Below are positions 5,919-10,275 of a stretch of 10,275 nucleotides of DNA, piece by piece (positions within the stretch are counted from its first letter, which is position 1; the number at the start of each line of letters is the position of its first letter). Source of the DNA: Oscillospiraceae bacterium (GTDB taxonomy: Bacteria > Bacillota > Clostridia > Oscillospirales > Oscillospiraceae); assembly GCA_020025615.1 (NCBI GenBank), contig JAHHRT010000053.1, forward strand, positions 1 to 10,275, given 5' to 3'. The notes under the pieces were generated by a model, which made no database searches, was not told the origin of the DNA, and saw only the letters and a list, made by a program, of their open reading frames with translations. Both the position numbers and the translations under genes were made by a program.

Positions 5919-6595
5919 AATGCCACCTTGTCAGAGATAATCTTCTTCATAGCGGCGAGGACCCCTTCAATGTCCAGCTCGGAGGTATCCAGCTTGATGC
6001 TGTCCCGGGCCATCTTGAGGGGGGCGATCTCCCGGTGGGTGTCCTGGTAGTCCCGCTGCTTGATCTGCTCCAGAATCTGCTTGTAGTTTGCCTTCTGGCC
6101 CTTGGCGATCAGCTCGTCGGTACGGCGCTGGGCGCGGACCTCAGGAGAAGCGGTGAGGAAGATCTTCACCGTTGCCTTGGGAAGCACCACGGTGCCGATG
6201 TCCCGGCCGTCCATGACCACGTTGTATTCCTTGGCCAGGTCCCGCTGCATATCCAGCAGCATTTCCCGAACCACTGCATGGGCCGCCACCAGGCTGGCCT
6301 TCTGAGAGATTTCAGGGGTGCGAATGTCGTTGGTCACGTCCATGCCGTTCATAATCATGTGCTGAAGGCCCTCTTCGTCATACTCGATGTTCAGGGTCAG
6401 CTCGTCGATGTACCGCTCCACGCCGTCGATGTCCTTAGGGCTCACACCCCACAGGTCCAGGAAATAGGCAACGGTCCGATAGATGGCTCCGGTGTCCACG
6501 TAGTAGTAGCCCAGCTCCTTGGCAAGTCTCCGGGCAATGGTGCTCTTACCGGCACCGGCAGGGCCGTCAATGGCGATGGAAATCTTCTTATCCAT
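5915..6595 (-). CDS. cmk: Cytidylate kinase (CMP/dCMP kinase)
   Basis: This 226-residue cytosolic enzyme phosphorylates CMP and dCMP with ATP, feeding CTP and dCTP pools and recycling CMP from lipid and RNA turnover. The P-loop GPAGAGKST is at residues 10–18. The CMP-binding segment (YYVDTGAIYRTVA) follows at about 31–43, and the conserved MDGRDIGTVV motif lies near 132–141. The lid and arginine-rich segment (RAQRRTDEL, then RDYQDTHREIAPL) come after it. The length matches bacterial Cmk. The ATG is well placed behind AAAGGAGA, 18 nt after the sigma-like stop codon. The TGA stop overlaps the ispH start by 4 nt. cmk beside an S1 gene is a widely conserved order (E. coli cmk–rpsA, B. subtilis cmk–ypfD), which supports both calls. 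Confidence 0.97.
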   Translation of the reverse strand: MDKKISIAIDGPAGAGKSTIARRLAKELGYYYVDTGAIYRTVAYFLDLWGVSPKDIDGVERYIDELTLNIEYDEEGLQHMIMNGMDVTNDIRTPEISQKASLVAAHAVVREMLLDMQRDLAKEYNVVMDGRDIGTVVLPKATVKIFLTASPEVRAQRRTDELIAKGQKANYKQILEQIKQRDYQDTHREIAPLKMARDSIKLDTSELDIEGVLAAMKKIISDKVAL

Positions 6596-6613
6596 AAGTA
6601 ATCTCCTTTATAT

Positions 6614-7654
6614 TTATTGTGTATCTCTCAAAATGCTCAATGCAGCAGCTTCCTTTGCCAGCACCTCATTGGGCGTGAGGTTCAGGACTCTGCCTGCCTC
6701 CTCGGGGCTCATGGGCTGACCGCCCTCCAGACCGAACCGAAGGGTCAGGAGCTTTGCGGAATCCGCATCCAGGCTGGACAGCATATCCAGAATCCGCTGG
6801 CGCATCTGGAAATAAGCGGTGTCCTCCACGGCCTGTTCTTCCTCCTGGGGGTCCTCCTCTTCCTTGGCAGGCTTGCGAATCTTTGCCAGGATCTGGGCGT
6901 TTTCCAGCATCTTCTGAACCGTCTGGGTCTCTTCCACGCTCATGTGCATTTCCACGGCGATTTCCTCAACGGTGGGGTTTCTGCCCAGGTCTGCCAGCAG
7001 CCGCTGGTCCACCTGGGTATAGTCCTCCAAGGCGGTGCGCATCTTCTGACCGATGCCGTTGTTCCGGGCCTGGATGGTGATGGCCTTCGCCATATAGAAC
7101 CGAATCCAGCGGTCCCGAAGCTGGGCATAGTCCCCGGAGCGATAGTTCCGAATGGCCTGCCACAGGCCCATACTGCCCTCCTGAATCAAATCCAGCATGA
7201 GAACGCCGTAGCCGGTGTGCTCCCCTGCCAGCTGAATCACCCGGGAAAGGCCCAGATTGGTGAGCATTTCCCCGACCTGCTCCTCACCGGAAGCATACCG
7301 CCGGGCCAGGCTCTCCTCCTCCCCGCAGACAGGGAGCGCTGCAACCTCTTCCAGGAAGATGCGCAGAGGGTCGGAGACCTCCAAGGTCTCCCGGTTTAAG
7401 CCGCCTTCGCTGAACTCCATTTCCTGGCGCAGCCGCAGGGCCGCTTCGCCGGAAGCCGTCCCTCTGGGAATCCCCGCAAGGTCCAGCCGGAAGCATCCGG
7501 TTTCCAGCTGCATCAGGGCATCCTCGAGGACTTCCTCGTCATCCCCCTCCAGCATTGCCAGCATATCCACCGCACGGATGGAATCCCCTGCCTGCTTGGT
7601 CTGCAAAAATGCTTCCCAAGGGGTGGGTTCAAAAGAAAAATCCAAATCGATCAC
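6614..7654 (-). CDS. Sigma-70-like protein with degenerate DNA-reading regions
   Basis: This 346-residue protein is related to sigma-70 factors but looks altered for another role. An acidic N-terminal domain (about 11–62, with AVDMLAMLEGDDEEVLEDAL) has the spacing of hydrophobic residues seen in sigma region 1.1. Region 1.2 (DPLRIFLEEVAALP, 95–108) and the core-binding part of region 2 (LMLDLIQEGSMGLWQA, 152–167) are good. Region 2.4 has lost the -10 readers: Q437, T440 and R441 of E. coli correspond to F186, A189 and K190. A region 3-like segment (215–255) follows. Then comes an acidic linker (264–278, KEEEDPQEEEQ), and region 4 (about 293–346) has lost the -35 readers: R584, E585, R588 and Q589 become P328, N329, L332 and A333. 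The GTG start overlaps the rpoD stop as GTGA, with TGGAGG 10 nt upstream, so the two are probably made together. Whether it is a sigma partner, an antagonist or a divergent sigma cannot be told from sequence. Confidence 0.8.
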   Translation of the reverse strand: MIDLDFSFEPTPWEAFLQTKQAGDSIRAVDMLAMLEGDDEEVLEDALMQLETGCFRLDLAGIPRGTASGEAALRLRQEMEFSEGGLNRETLEVSDPLRIFLEEVAALPVCGEEESLARRYASGEEQVGEMLTNLGLSRVIQLAGEHTGYGVLMLDLIQEGSMGLWQAIRNYRSGDYAQLRDRWIRFYMAKAITIQARNNGIGQKMRTALEDYTQVDQRLLADLGRNPTVEEIAVEMHMSVEETQTVQKMLENAQILAKIRKPAKEEEDPQEEEQAVEDTAYFQMRQRILDMLSSLDADSAKLLTLRFGLEGGQPMSPEEAGRVLNLTPNEVLAKEAAALSILRDTQ

Positions 7655-8508
7655 TTCAAAAAGTCCTCCAATCCCATACTTGTGCCCATTTTCTGGAGCT
7701 TATCCATGGCCTGGCGTTCAATCTGCCGGACCCGCTCCTTGGAGATTCCCAGCTTGGCCCCGATCTGCTCCAGGGAATAGCTGGTGCCGTCCTCCATACC
7801 AAAATGGAGACGAAGAATGGTTCTCTGCCGTTCATTCAGCCCGCCCATCAGGGTATTCATGGTGTGTTCCAGTTCCTGGCGAACCAGCTCCTGCTGGGGC
7901 TCCGGGGCACGGGCGTCCTTTAACAGGGAGCCCAGGGTGCTCTCCTCCATCTCCCCGGCGGGAAGGTCCAGAGAGCAGACCTCCGGCATCAAAGCCAGCA
8001 GTTCCTTTACCTTACTTTCAGAGGTGCCGGAGCGCTTGGCGATTTCCGCCTCCGTCGGCTCCTCGCCGGTTTCCTGAAACAGCGCCGCCCGGGCCGCCGC
8101 CACCTTCTGCATCCGCTCTGCGGTATACACCGGGACCCGAATGGGGCCTGCATGATTGAGCAGGCACCGGGTCACGCCCTGGCGAATCCATTTTGTGGCA
8201 TAGGTCGAAAAACGGCAGTCTCGTGTATAGTCAAATTTTCGGGCAGCAGCCAAAAGGCCGATACTCCCCTCCTGGATCAGGTCCATGAGGGCCACGCCCC
8301 GGCCTGTGTAGCCCTTTGCCACACTGACCACCAGACGGAGATTGGAATTGACCATCTGCCGAATGGCGTCCTCATCCCCCTGGGCACAGCGCCGGGCCAG
8401 CGCCCGCTCCTCTTCCTCCGTCAGCAGAGGGTAGGCCCGAATCTCGCTGAGATACTGGCGCATATCCTCATCAGACTGGTTTTTGGGAGCCGACATAACC
8501 TCTGTCAT
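7651..8508 (-). CDS. rpoD: RpoD/SigA-type RNA polymerase sigma factor, short form without region 1.1
   Basis: This 285-residue sigma-70 family protein occupies the usual Firmicutes position of the housekeeping sigma factor, straight after dnaG. Visible regions are 1.2 (about 13–40), 2.1–2.4 (53–127, with DLIQEGSIGL and FSTYATKWIRQ), 3 (130–200) and 4 (224–275, with the helix-turn-helix SLEQIGAKLGISKERVRQIE). The -10 readers equivalent to E. coli Q437, T440 and R441 are kept (Q110, T113, R114). In the -35 helix E258, R261 and Q262 are kept, and R584 is replaced by K257. Two features are odd. The protein starts almost at region 1.2, so it lacks a region 1.1 and is shorter than typical SigA (about 360–380 residues). 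The first tryptophan of the melting pair WW is a lysine (K106). It may be a reduced primary sigma or a group 2 paralogue. The start shares ATGA with the dnaG stop. The visible Shine-Dalgarno (AAAAGGGAT) is weak, which fits coupling. Confidence 0.88.
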   Translation of the reverse strand: MTEVMSAPKNQSDEDMRQYLSEIRAYPLLTEEEERALARRCAQGDEDAIRQMVNSNLRLVVSVAKGYTGRGVALMDLIQEGSIGLLAAARKFDYTRDCRFSTYATKWIRQGVTRCLLNHAGPIRVPVYTAERMQKVAAARAALFQETGEEPTEAEIAKRSGTSESKVKELLALMPEVCSLDLPAGEMEESTLGSLLKDARAPEPQQELVRQELEHTMNTLMGGLNERQRTILRLHFGMEDGTSYSLEQIGAKLGISKERVRQIERQAMDKLQKMGTSMGLEDFLK

Positions 8509-10250
8509 TCTCTGATCCCTTTTCTTTCTTTCATCTTGTTGCGGAACTCCATAAGGTCCTCCACGGTTTCAATGTGGGAGGACTGATTTTCCGCCTGAAC
8601 GGTGGCAACACAGTCCCGGAAGGCCTGTTCGGAAACCGGGCCTCGCTGCCGCTGCAAAATGCCCGCCACATGGGACATCTCCTCCGGCTCCAGGTCCGCA
8701 AGGCCGGACACGGAAATTTCCAGTCCCTCGGAGAAACGCTCCCGCAGCTGGGAGAACACCTTCCCCAGCAGCGGAGAGGAGAAGGTCTCCGGCTTCAAAC
8801 TCTGGGCTTCGTCCAGAAGCGCCGGCTCTCTCAGCACCATGCTGATGATGCCCTCCTCCGCCATGGCGGATTTCATATTGTCGTAGCGGATGCTCCGGCT
8901 CTTGGGCTGGAGCTTCTGGGCCGGGGACAGGTCGATTTTCTCCTGCTTCTTCTTTTCCCGCCCCAGTCTGCGGCGGTAGGCCTTTTCCACTTCGATTTTC
9001 ATAGCCTCATAGCTGATTCCGGCAGCTTCTGCCGCCCGGGTGCCATAGACCTCCCGCTGGACGGCATTGCCCAGACTGCTGACAAATTCCGCCGCTTCGG
9101 AAATAAACCGCACCCGGTCCTCGTCCACATGGAGATCGTATTTCTTGGCAATGGCCCGGAGCTGGTACTCCACCCGGTTGGAGGACTCCTCCAACAGAAT
9201 CCGGAACCGGTCTGCGCCGAATTTCTTTAAGAACTCGTCCGGGTCCTTGGCGTCCCGCATTTGCAGGACCTTCACCTGCAATCCCGCCCGCTCCAGCATG
9301 GGGATGGCACGGCGGGTGGCATCCTGTCCGGCCTGGTCGCCGTCATAGATCAGCACCACATTCTCCGTATACCGGGACAGCAGGGCTGCGTGCTCTTCGG
9401 TGAGGGCAGTGCCCAGGGAGGCCACCGCACAGTCAAATCCATACTGATGCAGGGCCACTGCATCCATGTAGCCTTCCACCAGAATCAGGTAGTCCAGCTT
9501 GCTCTTTTTGGCAAGATTCAGAGCAAACAGGTTTTTTCTCTTGTTAAAAATAATGGTTTCCGGGGAATTTAAGTACTTGGGCTTGGAATCATCCATCACC
9601 CGTCCGCCAAAGCCGATGACATTCCCCCGAACGTCAATGATGGGGAACATGAGACGGTTGCGGAAGCGGTCATAGATCCGCCCGTTCTTCTGGGACACCG
9701 ACGCAAGGCCGGAATCCTTCAGCTCCTGATCCGTATAGCCCTTCTCCCGCATGGCATCGCAGAGGCTTGTCCAGGAATTGGGGGCAAAGCCGATACCAAA
9801 GCGAATCAGGGTGGACTTGGGCATTCCCCGCTTCTGGGCATAGGCCAGACCCTGGGCTCCGGGGGGCAGATAGAGCTGCCGATTGAAGAACCGGGCTGCC
9901 TCCTTGCTGAGTGCCCAAAGCCGCTCCTGCTGACGGTAGCGGCTCTGATACTGCTCGTCCTCCGGCACCTCCATGCCCACACGCTTGGCAAGGGCACGGA
10001 CGGCATCCGGGTAGCTGAGGCCCTCAATTTCCATCATGAAGTTGATGACACCGCCGCCCTTGTGGCAGCCGAAGCAGTAGTAGATTCCCTTATCGGGAGC
10101 CACGGAGAAGGACGGGGTCTTCTCTCCGTGGAAGGGGCACAGACCGAACAAATTTGCCCCGGAGCGTTTTAAGGTTACATACTGGCCCACCACATCTTCA
10201 ATGGGGTTTCTGGCCGTCAGTTCATCGATAAACGATGGAGGAAATGCCAC
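8505..10250 (-). CDS. dnaG: DNA primase DnaG
   Basis: This 581-residue protein synthesises the RNA primers for lagging-strand replication and works with the replicative helicase at the fork. The N-terminal CHC2 zinc finger is intact: C38, H41, C59 and C62 in the pattern CPFH-x17-CFGC. The basic primase core follows (about 120–250). The TOPRIM catalytic domain has the acidic residues E259 (in VEGYMD) and D303/D305 (in YDGDQAG), which bind metal. The C-terminal part (about 460–581) is the more variable helicase-interacting region. The length is normal for Firmicutes DnaG. The start is GTG, chosen because AAAAGGAGG lies 7 nt upstream and the family N-terminus (F-I-D-E-L) begins there. The stop overlaps the next gene's ATG by 4 nt, so the sigma factor is probably translationally coupled. 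Only 25 nt upstream are visible, so its promoter and any preceding rpsU cannot be judged. Confidence 0.97.
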   Translation of the reverse strand: MAFPPSFIDELTARNPIEDVVGQYVTLKRSGANLFGLCPFHGEKTPSFSVAPDKGIYYCFGCHKGGGVINFMMEIEGLSYPDAVRALAKRVGMEVPEDEQYQSRYRQQERLWALSKEAARFFNRQLYLPPGAQGLAYAQKRGMPKSTLIRFGIGFAPNSWTSLCDAMREKGYTDQELKDSGLASVSQKNGRIYDRFRNRLMFPIIDVRGNVIGFGGRVMDDSKPKYLNSPETIIFNKRKNLFALNLAKKSKLDYLILVEGYMDAVALHQYGFDCAVASLGTALTEEHAALLSRYTENVVLIYDGDQAGQDATRRAIPMLERAGLQVKVLQMRDAKDPDEFLKKFGADRFRILLEESSNRVEYQLRAIAKKYDLHVDEDRVRFISEAAEFVSSLGNAVQREVYGTRAAEAAGISYEAMKIEVEKAYRRRLGREKKKQEKIDLSPAQKLQPKSRSIRYDNMKSAMAEEGIISMVLREPALLDEAQSLKPETFSSPLLGKVFSQLRERFSEGLEISVSGLADLEPEEMSHVAGILQRQRGPVSEQAFRDCVATVQAENQSSHIETVEDLMEFRNKMKERKGIRE

Positions 10251-10275
10251 GTCTGTCCCTCCTTTTCAGTCAATT

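Noticed and set aside
10268..10273. TTGACT on the minus strand as a -35 box for dnaG
   Set aside because: It is only about 18 nt from the start codon, leaving no room for a -10 before the ribosome site; the window edge prevents further judgement.
1..10275. Mobile elements, CRISPR arrays, tRNA or rRNA genes
   Set aside because: No direct-repeat arrays, transposase or integrase motifs, or cloverleaf RNA genes were found; coding sequence with short gaps fills the window.

Overview
The window is a GC-rich stretch of bacterial chromosome with every recognisable gene on the minus strand. Reading in the direction of transcription (high to low coordinates) it holds dnaG, an RpoD-type sigma factor, a second degenerate sigma-like protein, cmk, an IspH–ribosomal protein S1 fusion, a Dabb-domain protein, an ACT-domain protein, a UPF0210/PFL-family protein, thymidylate synthase, dihydrofolate reductase and a PstA-type cyclic-di-AMP receptor. 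The ispH–S1 fusion, the strong AGGAGG ribosome sites, the dnaG–sigma arrangement and the UPF0237–UPF0210 pair point to Clostridia. The base composition fits an Oscillospiraceae/Ruminococcaceae-type gut anaerobe, but the family-level placement is inference.

There are three transcription blocks. Block 1 (10250–3978) is a 'macromolecular synthesis' operon: dnaG, sigma, sigma-like, cmk and ispH–S1. Three of its four junctions are 4-nt stop/start overlaps (ATGA, GTGA, ATGA). It ends in a near-perfect intrinsic terminator at 3928–3965. It links replication priming, promoter recognition, CMP/dCMP phosphorylation, isoprenoid synthesis and translation initiation. Block 2 (3911–1978) is dabb, ACT and UPF0210, tightly spaced. 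It starts right at the U-tract of the block 1 terminator and ends in two tandem hairpins at 1884–1975. Block 3 (1825–3) has a good extended -10 promoter, then thyA, folA and pstA: the dTMP/folate cycle followed by a c-di-AMP sensor. The left edge falls just after the pstA stop codon.

Most of this is core housekeeping DNA, with no mobile element, CRISPR, tRNA or rRNA. Two things stand out. First, two sigma-family genes are translationally coupled: one keeps most DNA-reading residues but lacks a region 1.1, while the other has an N-terminal domain with a region 1.1-like pattern but has lost the -10 and -35 reading residues. This could be a two-protein sigma system or a sigma-derived regulator. 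Second, the ispH–S1 fusion carries an internal Shine-Dalgarno/ATG exactly at the domain boundary. Further upstream, inside the IspH half, is an anomalous AT-rich patch with a promoter-like sequence, so S1 may also be made as a separate protein.

All calls come from reading the sequence; no database search or folding program was run.
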